Source: Dryomyza anilis (Eukaryota; Arthropoda; Insecta; Diptera; Dryomyzidae). Taken from it: a stretch of DNA of 64,000 bases. Location: assembly GCA_951804985.1 (NCBI GenBank), contig OX638136.1, forward strand, positions 5,397,852 to 5,461,851, read 5' to 3'. The position numbers and the translations under genes are program-made. Below the pieces are notes generated by a model. That model did not search any database, had not been told where the DNA came from, and saw nothing but the letters and a program-made list of their open reading frames with translations. How positions within the stretch are numbered: the first letter of the stretch is position 1; every line of letters begins with the position of its first letter. Below, piece after piece: positions 35,671 to 47,053 of the stretch.

Positions 35671-36522
35671 CACTAAGAAAACAAGATGTTTATGAAAGGA
35701 TTGCTGCAACTATCTGTTTAAATTTACGCCTTGTAGCAAATATTCAAACATCCCATAACTTTCAATAAAGTTGCAGTGAAACTATTAATATTTTTTAAAT
35801 ATGACATTAGATGTTTGCCACAACACCAATGGAAATTGAGATATTTACAGTTGACTGATAAGAAACAACCTGATTTATTGGACATTTGCAACAAAACTGT
35901 TGAGTTATTTTGACATTTGACTACTATAAAAAAGGAAAATGGCGTTATTTTTTCTTACGCTCGACTTATCCACAATTGAGTACATTAAAATATTTAAAAA
36001 AGTGTCAGCTCAAATAATACATTTTAGTGGTAAAAGTGATATTACAATTTCCTGGGATTGAAATTATCAACACGTGATGGAAAATATTTCTTTTTAGAGT
36101 TTACTTTGATGAAGCAGCGCCGGGCCAGCTTGGTTCTTCCGCGAATAAGTCTCAAGTCGTTGTACAATTTTACCTTCGAAGGATTTATAAAGACGATGGC
36201 GATGTATAACCAAGATACTGTTTTAATTCTAGAATAAATAAAAATACATTTGTTTCATTTTCTTTCAATTCAATGAAAATTACTCCGCGAATTCTAATGG
36301 AGTACCTTTTCCAAATATTCATCAACTATCTTCCTATTTGTAAGATGTTTAATTGATGGTTGCTATACATAATCGTTAATTAGAAAGATGGTTGCTAGCA
36401 ATATTTATCGTATTTGACGGATGTTTAAGAGATGGTTGTCTCAAATACAATTTAAATAATTTGTAAATAACTTGATATTTAGGGCTGTGATATTTCTGGC
36501 AATCATCTTTGTTTTCTTAGTG
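35671..36522 (+). mobile_element. 850-bp TIR element, right palindrome arm
   Basis: Complete copy with both termini and TA flanks, in the same orientation as 9546-10392. Confidence 0.75.
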
Positions 36523-36770
36523 TACAGTGTCATTTCTGTAGCAAGGGTAAAAAACCCCTGTCGTATAAGAGATTTTGAAAAGGTTATGCAATAGACAAGA
36601 CACATGTCGCAAAGGCTTCTTTAATATAAGGGTTTTCTAGAGTCTTTTTAATTGGCAGATTTCCAAAATGTATCTCCGGCATATACGAAGACACATATTC
36701 GAGGCAGGCAGTAGTTGATAGCTACCTGGGAGCGTTGAATTATGTTGAAACAATTCTGTCAAGAGATTAG

Positions 36771-37199
36771 CTCTATAAACCGTGTCGGGGAATGTCTGTT
36801 CCAGGGACTAAACAACTTTGGAACTTCGGTTCCAGATCCAAGATTTTTAAAATAGTGGTTTCGATTACGGTTACATCAAAACAAAATATGGGTTCCCTAT
36901 TCCGGCTTCACACATTTTCGAATAACGGTTCCAAAAATCGAAACGATTCGGTTCATTACGGTACCAGATAGGGATTAAAATATCGGTTGCAGTTCTGTTT
37001 TCAAGATTTTTAAAATAGCTGTTTCGGTTCTAACCAAAAAACATATTTCGCTTCATTTGATAAAATGAATTTACATTATTCTGTTTTGTTAGCTTTAAGT
37101 TTTTTATCTATGCAAATAGGACAAGTTGTGCCTTAGAAGCATTACTCCCAAGTGGTTTGGTCTTACCCACGTTAATAATTTTATTATGTTTTAACTAAC
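36771..37199. other. Pre-MED23 spacer
   Basis: Matches 10645-11069. No gene seen. Confidence 0.5.
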
Positions 37200-38048
37200 C
37201 TGAACCTGCAATATGCATTGAGCGTGCGAGCGTCAGTATCAAGACACGATTCAGCTCTTCGCTTTCGTCTTTTCATTGAAATAACGAGACAACTGTGGCG
37301 GCACTTCGGCAGATCCAAGTCCAGAGAATAGACGCAATGCGGTAGATTCAAAACTTCATAAGAATTCAACAAATAAATAAACTAATGAAATATAAATTTA
37401 ATTTTAAATACCATAAATTCAATTGCATTTTATTTGTTTGCGGCACTGAATCCAAGTAATGCAAATGCGTCGGTATGTGGAGCAGCCGATATGAGAACAT
37501 TTCCAATAAAGTGTGCAAAATACCCCAAGCATGATGTTTGAAGACCTATTCAAGTTGACCTATTCAAATGTAATCAAAATGAGTATTAATTAAAATTATA
37601 ACTAAAATTATAAAAAAAATTATCAGTAAATTCTACATTTCAACTCTATTAAATTAAACATTAATAAACAATGCATATTTACTCAAAAATCCGTTAATGT
37701 CAAGTGATTCAATTTCTGTGTAGACCAAAAGACGCGAAAAAGTCTCAAAAAGCGCTGGTGTGAGCACCGAACTTTTACCTTGTGCCTGCTTAACCATTTG
37801 TGTAAAGAAACTAAATTTTAATCAAATTAGAGAAGTGTAAAAACTATAAATAAATTGCAGCAACCTATGAATTCTGGATTCTTTTGTATACTGCCAGAAA
37901 TAAACTGCGATAACATCCACATCATCTGATGGCGTCCTTTGCGCAGTTCTTTCTTGGACAACTGTAAAATATTAACGTGTTGTAGACATACAGAGATGCT
38001 TATTAAATTTGTTTAACCTTCTCATAGAGTGCCAACACAATGTGCATA
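37200..38048 (-). pseudogene. MED23: MED23 exon cluster, copy 6, internally deleted
   Basis: Exons: SEELNRALILTL-type 37200-37353 (missing ~20 nt after GCTTTCGTC), HHAWG 37412-37559, PALFETF 37683-37810. A deletion then joins the first bases of the NDFRIV exon (37865-37875) directly to the KGRHQMMW exon (about 37876-37961), removing two whole exons. The SSQLIYF exon is cut at 38048. About 0.5 kb is missing relative to copy 3. Confidence 0.82.
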
Positions 38049-39340
38049 AACCAAAAAAAAAGTGACAAAGTATTTTTTATGTAACTTTTGAAATTAGCCG
38101 GAAACAAACGAAAATAAATGGGAGTGGGAGCCTTTTTTTTTTAAATTCTCTCTTCGAATTGAAGTTGAAAAGGGAAATAGTTGATTTAACTTAACATAGT
38201 TGCATTTCACAGTTCAGAATACTTCCGAGCGGAGCTGAGAATACACTGGGTTTATGTATCTGTCAATTTTTAAATCGATGATCTATTTTTTTTTACCACA
38301 TGATAAGTAAATGTAAATATAGTAATTGATATTTCAACTTTAAAAATGCATCAATAAAAAGTATAATATTAATAAACTCGAAATTTAAGTTTTTCATAAA
38401 AATGTATGTCACCATTTCGTTCTACAACGACGATATACATTCATAATAAATATAAGGAATATTTCGTATAGGCATATTTCTGTTTTCTTCAGATTAAAAA
38501 AATCCGTATGCTCCACGTACCGTATGTCAAGATAACACAAATAATATGTTGCAGAGTAACATTTTTCTTTACGAACACCATGCGAACACAAACTCAAACG
38601 CTACAACGCGAATACTAACAGAAAGAAGAGAATACAACTATAACGAATTACGATGCATATATACACATCTTCAAAACGACAACTATTCGTTGCTATCCTG
38701 TACCATCACATGGCAACAAACAGACGCATGACAACAGACAGACGCATGACAACGGACAGACGCATGACAGTCACATGACACCACACTACATGTTTGTATC
38801 TAGTATAGCTATCTAGTTGGCAACAACAACGAGTTTTCTTTGTGGTACAAAAATTTCGCGCCATAAAATTCTATCAAAAGCTTGAATACTGCTTTATTGG
38901 CATTTTTGTTGTTGTAGCACTTTCAAACGAAACGGCGGATTTGTGAAAAAAAAAGAAAAACACAAAAAACAATATATCAGCTAAATGAGGTACACATGAG
39001 GTGAACATGTTCATATATTAATTTTTTTTATAAGTTAAATGAAATGAAATAATACACATAGAACTTATCTTAAGAAAACTTATTGATTTTACAATCAACA
39101 AAAAAAAAATATATATAAAAGTAAAACACGAATAATAATGTGCATATCACAGTGCATATGCACAATCGATGTATGAACTAGCGTAGCGAAGAAAAGATAA
39201 AAATATTGTTTTGTCTAATTTATCTCTTTGAAGCGACTTTTGAAGCACTTTTGAAGCTATTTACGCTTCAAAAGTGCTTCACAGGTCTTATTTTTAGGAT
39301 GCTTATATTCTTTAGCCTTGAAAATCCAAACAAACATAAA
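38049..39340. repeat. Block N, copy 5
   Basis: Close to 23307-24590. It contains the 18-bp repeats near 38705-38760 and the longer hairpin arm near 39230. No gene seen. Confidence 0.65.
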
Positions 39341-39925
39341 AACACACATCTTCATTATTGTTCACGTTCATTAATATTTTGCACGCTTTCCATTTTTAAT
39401 TGTTGTTCAATATTTAGTAATATCATGAATTCTTTTGAATTTCATTATTACCTTAAAAACATAATAAATACATTAAACATGTTTTTTTTTATACTTTTTT
39501 AAAAAACGTTTTAAACCGGTATAAAACCGAAACCGTTTATATCGGTTTTAGATATCGGTTTATTTCTGATTTTCGAATTTCAGTTACGGTTGAAACTGTT
39601 TTAAACGGATATCGGTTTCAGTTACAATCCTTGATTAAATTATATCTGTTATACGCACTAGACATCTAGCTGTTGAATACTGATAAGTTTTTTTTTCAAA
39701 ATCGTTAGCGCTTTTTATCCATTAACTAATTAAAATATTCAGATTTAAAATTTAGGAAATCTCGAAAAAAAATTAATCACATTTTTCGAAATTTCAATGC
39801 ATTTCTAGCCATTTTAAAAAAATTTACAGGTTTTTTTCCTATAAATGTATGAGATATTGGCTTTATAAATAACTACTACATTAGGTTTTATTTATAGTCG
39901 AAAACAGAAAATCTAATTGCGCAAC
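39341..39925. repeat. Block N', copy 3, internally deleted
   Basis: Matches the two ends of block N', but ~0.9-1.1 kb including the TTCTTGCA hairpin is missing at a junction near 39477 (ATTAAACAT to a T-run). No gene seen. Confidence 0.6.
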
Positions 39926-40117
39926 CTATAAACTTCTGCGAATTTCAAAAAAATGTTGGCTGTGTACTTTTTTCAACATTTGTGATAATATGCTGAGCGG
40001 TCCCGTCAACTTTTCTTTTTTCATCACCCTAATATATATATATATATATATATACGAATTCGAATCCGCAACAATCCTCATCTGCAGCCTCCAAGCCGGA
40101 ATCATTTGGGCAACAGC

Positions 40118-40198
<81 letters not shown>

Positions 40199-40285
40199 TA
40201 TATGTATCTGCTGTTGCCCAAATGATTCCGGCTTGGAGGCTGCAGATGAGGATTGTTGCGGATTCGAATTCGTAACTATACAAAT
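39926..40285 (-). pseudogene. Q/S-rich exon, copy 3, with inverted duplication at (AT)n
   Basis: The exon is split between GQQQ and VMQKEK. Its Q/S half occurs twice in opposite orientation: 40205-40272 (normal) and 40055-40122 (inverted), separated by ~80 bp of TA repeats, with another TA tract at 40031-40054. Confidence 0.5.
40055..40272. repeat. 68-bp-arm palindrome around (AT)n
   Basis: Arms 40055-40122 and 40205-40272 are reverse complements (CGAATTCGAATCCGC at the left edge mirrors GCGGATTCGAATTCG at the right). The spacer is TA repeats. Confidence 0.9.
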
Positions 40286-41057
40286 GTTTATGAGATTGAA
40301 TGTGACCACCCAAAAAATTTTATAAAAATATCAACACATATGACATAAAATGGATGCACACACACACAAGTGGGTTTATTGTTGAGATAGTGCGATTTCA
40401 ATGAAATGTGGGTTTAAATTTTAAAAAATGAGGAAAACATTATTACCGGAATTTGTGTTACCAATCACAATCATAATTTGAGGTTTAATATAATTCAAGC
40501 TTAAGTAATTCAAAATTGCAATTTAATCTTCTTATAATTCAGGCTTAAAGATTTTATAATTCAAGCTTAACGCAAAATACCAACTTAAAAAATTAGTTTG
40601 TCAGCAGATTTTGACAGTATTTTGTTGAAAATTCACAAAAATTATAATTTATTCAATTTACCAACAGATTTTTCACCTGTATTGGCATTAATATGCACAA
40701 TTTGATATCAAATTTAATTCAAATTTCACAATGAAACCCCAATTAAAATATCACAATGAAAACCCAATTCAAATCAATGATAAATTCAATTAAATCATTC
40801 AATTAAACTTTCATCTCATTTCTAATGTGATTAATTTACTAATACACCAAAACTCACCTAAAACAGGCTTTGGACGGTGTTAATAGATGCTCCAGGACAA
40901 TGTGGGAATCAAGCGATAAGGTTTAAGAGTGCAAAGATATTTTTTTTGGCAAGATATCGCGTGCGTCGGCAACAATTCTTAAGACAACAATAAAACATAG
41001 GCAACAAGTGGACACACACGCTAACAAAAAAAAATAAAAAACAAAAAATATTTTGTA
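40286..41057. repeat. Block upstream of the Q/S-rich exon, copy 3
   Basis: Matches 30066-30817. No gene seen. Confidence 0.55.
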
Positions 41058-41312
<255 letters not shown>

Positions 41313-44300
41313 CAACTGCTGAATTACTACAATTTATCTTTACAACTATTAAATCACCACTGAAGTGAAGTACCTTTGATGCGACTCCGTTATATATTGC
41401 ATGCATCAGTTCGACACGTTTCTACAAGCTTCGACTTGTTTCGAGAACCTTCTACTCGTTTCGTGAATGACGCATGCTATTGGCATCTCATTCGCACTCA
41501 TGTGTTTTAATGCGCTGATCTTCCATCTCTTTCTCGCACACTGTCTCAGTGCGCTGAATAATGATCCGTCTCTTTCTAACACATGCTTAGTGCGCTGAAT
41601 TGTCTTGCGTCTCATTAATTATTGTTGATTGCTTGCACTATGGGGAAAATTACATTTTTTTTTTAACACTGCCCTCCACCTAAATGTTAATCCTCTCTCT
41701 CTCTGAATGGCGCCAACCTTTCTAAATGTACTACTTTCATTTTTCGTCTAACGCCTGCAGTATTCTGAATCCGATACACGACATCGTTAATTCTTTTAAT
41801 TATCTTGTATGGTCCTTCCCAGTGTGTTTGTAGCTTAGGGGATAAGCCTTTCTTCCTTTGTGGGTTTTAGAGCAAAACAAGCTCTCCTTTCGTAAATCCC
41901 TCTGAATTTGTGCGCAAGTAGTACCTGGCCTTCATCTTATCACTCGCAAATTGGGTTGGCTGTCTTACAAATTGATGCACTTCGTTCATTTCCTCACTTT
42001 TTCTGGAAACATATTTGTGTACAGGAATTTCAGCTGAAGGACTCGCTCCAAACATTAAATCCGCAGGTAATCTTAAGTCTGTTCCAAAAACAATTTTAGA
42101 TGGGGAAGCTACTGTAGTATCATTAACCGCCGTTCGATAAGCCATGAGAAATAGTGGTATGTGTGTATCTCAATCTTTTTGATTTTTATCAACCACTTTT
42201 CTCAGATACTCTTCCAAAGTCCGATTGAATCTCTCCACCATGTCGTCTGATTGCGGGTGCAAAGGCGACGACAAGGACATACTTATTACCCGCATCACTG
42301 ATTTTGAATACTTCCTTAAAAACTGCAGACTCAAAATTTCTTCCTTGATCATAATGCAATTCCAACGGTACTCTAAAACGGCTTACCCAGTTGTTAACTA
42401 ATGCATCCGCAACTGTTGTGGCTTCTTGATTCGGCATGGGATACACTTCAGGCCACTTACTGAAATAGTCAATGACGACAAGGACATACTTATTATCCGC
42501 ATCACTGATTGGAAATGGCCCGGCGACATCCATTGCAATACGCTCGAATGGTGCTCCAACGTTGTACTGATGCATCCTGCCGCGACTTCTGACTGTTGGT
42601 CCTTTTGCTGGTACACATTGCGGACAACTGCGAATCCAATCGGAGACTGACTCTTGGCATCCAATCCAAAACGTTTCTTTACCTTCTCGACCGTTTTATT
42701 AATGCCCAAATGACCACCACTAGATTTACCATGGTATTCCGCTAATATCTCTTTTATTTTTGACTTGGGAACAACAATAAAACTTCGAGCGGATGTGCCA
42801 TCTTCATTTTCCCATACACGATATAAGCAACCATCTTGTAGCTTTAAGCTCGGCCAGTGTGCCCAGTAAGCTTTAGTTATTGGACTGTCCGCAGCTATAT
42901 CTTCCCATGATGATTTTCTTTGCTGTTCCTTGAACATCATGATTTTTGTGAGGTCGGGATCACTCTTTTGATCAATTTGAATTTGTTCCGGAAGCCATTT
43001 TTCATCGGGCAAAACATTTAGCAAGCGAATGTCAATTTTGTTTTCTTTTCCTTCAGCTCTTGAACAATGTCTGCATTCTAGTTTACATGGGCGTCGTGAC
43101 AGAGCATCTGCATTTCCATGATTTCCTCCTTTACGATGTTCGATTGAGAAATCGTAGCTCTGTAATCGTTCTATCCAACACGGAATTTGACCTTCCGGAT
43201 CTTTGAACTGAAGTAACCATCGTAGTGCAGCGTGATCGGTTCTCAAGTGAAACTGTTGTCCGTACAGATACTTATGGACAATTTTCACACTTTCAATTAC
43301 AGCAAGTAGCTGTAATGGTGACACAGTAATTTCGCTCGGGCTTGGACAATGTTTTACTGTAGTATGCGATCACTTTTTCCTGCCCATTGATTACCTGAGA
43401 GAGAACTCCGCTTATTCCGTATCCGCTTGCATACGTATTAAGTATAAATTTATCACCTGGAATTGGATATGCAAGAATTGGTGCCGAGCAGAGTAGATCT
43501 TTTAATTTAAAAAACGCCCTTTCTTGATCATCACCCCATTGAAATGCGCGGTTCTTTCTTGTCAATTCGTGAAGACTGCTAGCAACATTGGCAAAACCTG
43601 GAACAAATCGCCTGTAGTATGTACATAGCCCCAAGAAACTTCGTAGGTCATGTAGATTTTGCGGTCTGGGCCCTCCTTGACTGCAACTATTTTATCCTCA
43701 TCGGTATGCACTCCTTCCGTGGTAACTCGATGACCCAGTTACTTGACTTCTTTCTTGAAAAGTGAGCATTTCTTTGGGCTAAGTTGTAGACCCGCATTTT
43801 TCAATCGAAGGAATACTTCCTCTAGATTTCTTAGATGTTCGTTGAAATCCTTGCCCATAACAATGATGTCATCAAGGTATACTAGGCATGTTTTCCAGTG
43901 TAAACCTTTTAATACGTACTCCATTAACCGCTCGAATGTTGCTGGGGCATTGCATAGTCCAAATGGCATTACCAAAAATTGCCATAGTCCATCTCCAGTA
44001 CTGAATGCGGTCTTCTCTCGATCTTTTTTATCGATTTCTACTTGCCAGTAACCGCTTTGCAAGTCCAACGTTGAAAACCACTTAGCATTAGATAGTGTAT
44101 CCAAGGTGTCATCGATTCTGGGCAGTGGATAACTATCTTTCTTGGTGACATCATTAAGTTTTCGGTAATCAACTTCTTCTTTTTCACCAATACTACTGGT
44201 GAACTCCATGGACTCTCAGATGGTTCCATCACGCCACTTGTGTGCATTTCTTCAACCAAATGTGATACTTCGTCTCTTTTCGCAAAGTTGTACCCTTCTT

Positions 44301-45060
44301 GGTGCTTGACGAATTGGGTTAGAATCACCAGTGTCTATTTGATGTTTTACAATGGCAGTTCTGCCGTCCTTTTGGCCCTTTTCAGCAAATATACACCGAT
44401 ATTTGTCAATTAGCTGTTGCACTTGACTCTTTTCTTTGGCAGCCAAATCCTTCGTCCACTCATTTAAACTTGTGAGTAGATTGTTTGTTTATTTGCGGTG
44501 TGACATAGTCCTTTGATGTATTTGACTCGCAATTTATAATCGCTGACGCCTCTTCACACTGGCCTACCACTGTTCCCTTTTTGATTAATTTTGACGAGTT
44601 TTCCAAATTGAGAAATCTTATAGGTACAATTCTGTCTTTCTCCGCCTCAACAAGTGTTCTTCCTACCACTATGTTACTTTTATACAGCTCTTCGTTTGCT
44701 TCAATAACCCACAACTTGCTTATCCCACAATCTCCATCGCCCAAACAATTGCTTCTGAATTAGGTGGTATTTTTCTATTTTTATAAGCAATAACTTGTTT
44801 CATTTTCGGGCTCTGGTCACAATCAATATTTAGTTGGATCTCCGTGTTGGCATAATTCAAAATTTTTCTTGTTAAATCAAGTGTGAAACCGTTCTTTATC
44901 ATGAAGTCCATGCCAAGTATTATTTCGTCTACTATTTCTGCCACAATAAAATCATGCATACCTGTCGTAGTACCAATCGTTATTTTCTTGGTAATCTTTC
45001 CTCTGATAGGGGCCTCTTCACCTGTAGCTGTTTGTAATCTTATTCCTACAAGCAAAACGT
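41313..45060 (-). mobile_element. G1 retrotransposon, copy 4 (no SINEs)
   Basis: Truncated LTR 41313-41668, integrase C-terminal region 41867-42145, integrase core 42189-42575, RNase H and connection 42398-43634 (YYSKTLSKPERNYCVT, HGNADALSRRPC), RT 43739-44209 with LDLQSGY and VYLDDIIVMG, protease-RT linker 44252-44744, protease C-terminal half 44720-45055. Both SINE sites are empty. Frameshifts split every domain. Within integrase a ~37-bp piece (42474-42510) is duplicated at 42267-42303, replacing sequence around the segment before the catalytic Glu. Confidence 0.9.
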
Positions 45061-45980
45061 TCTATTGCCATTGCAAATCTGTCGTCGCAATATCCAAATA
45101 TGACGAGAAACAAATTCACAAATTCATGAAATTTTAAATTTGAAAATTTGAATTAATTTATTTGTGTCAATAAATTGACATGTTTTGACAGAAAATCTAT
45201 TACAATATCAGTCTAACCGAAAGTTAAATAATTTGTGTTGGTGAAAACGAAAATATTTAACGGAAACTTTATTCTGAAAGTTAGGCTATATGCCATTTAA
45301 CAAACGTACAGATAAATTTTAACGTAACCGAACATTGTGAAAACGGCCCTAATTGTATTTAAGTAACTTATTTTCAATTTCTTCAACAAAAAATAAATTA
45401 TTTTACTAACAAAAAAAAAAATAAAATCCAATAACATAAAAATGTGAATTATATTTTAACAAGAATTAACTAATAACAAAATTTCTTTAAATGAAGTGAT
45501 GTTGACGAGGCAATTCAAAATCTCAAGGCCATAATAAAATAAACATATCGTCGTTGTAGAACGAAGTTACCAAATACTTTTTCAAAATGCTAAATATTCA
45601 TTTACAAACATCTTCCCAGTGTTGGGTTCGTTCGTAATTACGTACTCAAACGTACGACAACCCTGACTAAAATGTACGCCATTGGTTCAGATTAATGTAT
45701 CAAAAGAGAAGCAAATTCAGACTAAAGGAGACATCTTACCTCTTTTTCAAAACTAAATCTGAGATAAATTTTGTTCAAAACAAAGAGAGCGGAAACGAGA
45801 AATATTTTGAAATCAGCCAATCAAAAACGAGGTGAAGCAGAACTGATGACGTATTTTATTCAGAAATTAGAACAAACATATCAAAGCGTTTGATTCACAG
45901 GTATCTTCGGAATCTATATCTGAGTAATTCGTTGTACTCCACATAATTCGCAATCACTTTGAAGAGCGCAGATCAGTCGG
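45061..45980. repeat. Block T, copy 4, and truncated 113-nt exon
   Basis: Same as 31711-32625. The exon remnant occupies about 45906-45980. Confidence 0.6.
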
Positions 45981-45991
45981 GTCTTGCTGTA

Positions 45992-46297
45992 CACTAAGAA
46001 AACAAGATGTTTATGAAAGGATTGCTGCAACTATCTGTTTAAATGTACGCCTTGTAGCAAATATTCAAACATCCCATAACTTTCAATAAAGTTGCAGTGA
46101 AACTATTAATATTTTTTAAATATGACATTAGATGTTTGCCACAACACCAATGGAAATTGAGATATTTACAGTTGACTGATAAGAAACATCCTGATTTATT
46201 GGACATTTGCAACAAAACTGTTGAGTTATTTTGACATTTGACTACTATAAAAAAGGAAAATGGCGTTCTTTTTTCTTACGCTCGACTTATCCACAAC
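45992..46297 (+). mobile_element. 850-bp TIR element, left part, cut by G2
   Basis: Starts CACTAAG at 45992 and stops at ACAAC (46293-46297), where the G2 LTR begins. The right part is missing here. Confidence 0.75.
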
Positions 46298-47053
46298 TGT
46301 GAAAGAATTTAAACAACCAAATTTTATGACTTGCTTTCAAGACGAATTTTTTTATTGTTTTCTAGAAAACTTAAAACTAAAATTTTATTAACAAGTTTTC
46401 TAGAAAACTTAAAACTAAACTTTTATTAACAAGCATTTGACAGGAAAAATAATATGAATGTGAAAAACATAATTTTTATAAAATCAAGAAAGAAATTTAC
46501 AACATCTTCCTCTTTCAAAAATTTAAATAATTATTATATTAAAACAGTAATATTAAAACTGTTATAATCTAAATATTTGTTCTAATATTTTTTAAAATTT
46601 AAAGATTTATAAAAATTTGTAGGATTACATATACGATTAGAACTACGTTGATTTAAAATTGATTTATTAATATTTACATTTGATGGTTTATTTGATGAAG
46701 TACATATATTATTAGATCTACGTTGATTGACAGATTTATTAATATTTACATTTGATGGTTTAATAGATGAAGAACATAGAAGATTAGATCTACGTTGATT
46801 GACAGCATAATTACTATTTACAAATATTTTATTTTCTCATTCCTCAAAATTATTTTTTCTTATTTTTATATGATACGAATTTCTTCTGAATATTGATCCA
46901 TTTTCCTTTATCGTCATATTTAAAATGTATATTATCTCCAACCTTAAATTCATTTTTTTCTTTTGTATTTTTATTATAACATTTACTATAACTATTTATT
47001 ATTTTATTCATTTCATTTTTTATTAATTTTTTATCATAATTTTTAGTACTAGG
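46298..47053 (-). mobile_element. G2 retrotransposon 3' fragment
   Basis: The LTR is 46298-46504 (TGTGAAAG...TTTACAACA) with two 38-bp repeats, followed by TCTTCCTCTTTC (46505-46516), the complement of a polypurine tract. The integrase C-terminal tail continues to GTACTAGG at 47052. It then switches to G1 integrase sequence, creating a chimeric junction. It keeps the LTR/PPT boundary that is deleted in the full G2 copy. Confidence 0.85.

Larger units (their letters stand above)
34006..36770. repeat. 2.76-kb near-perfect palindrome centred on (AT)n
   Basis: The left arm (34006-35354) begins CTAATCTCTTGACAG. The right arm (35424-36770) ends CTGTCAAGAGATTAG. Arms of about 1.34 kb flank ~70 bp of TA repeats (35355-35423). 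Each arm holds part of the spacer, a complete 850-bp TIR element and the 113-nt exon. Arms differ by small indels, e.g. the right arm lacks ~11 nt (TCTAGTGTCAC region) near 35478 and the left arm lacks a short stretch near 34079. Confidence 0.9.
41956..47053. repeat. 5.1-kb tandem duplication, left unit
   Basis: Runs from inside G1 integrase through RT, protease, block T and the half TIR element into the G2 fragment. The next unit starts at 47054 with the same G1 sequence. The offset is 5,098 bp through 42-46 kb, with only a handful of differences (e.g. 42305/47403). Confidence 0.9.
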
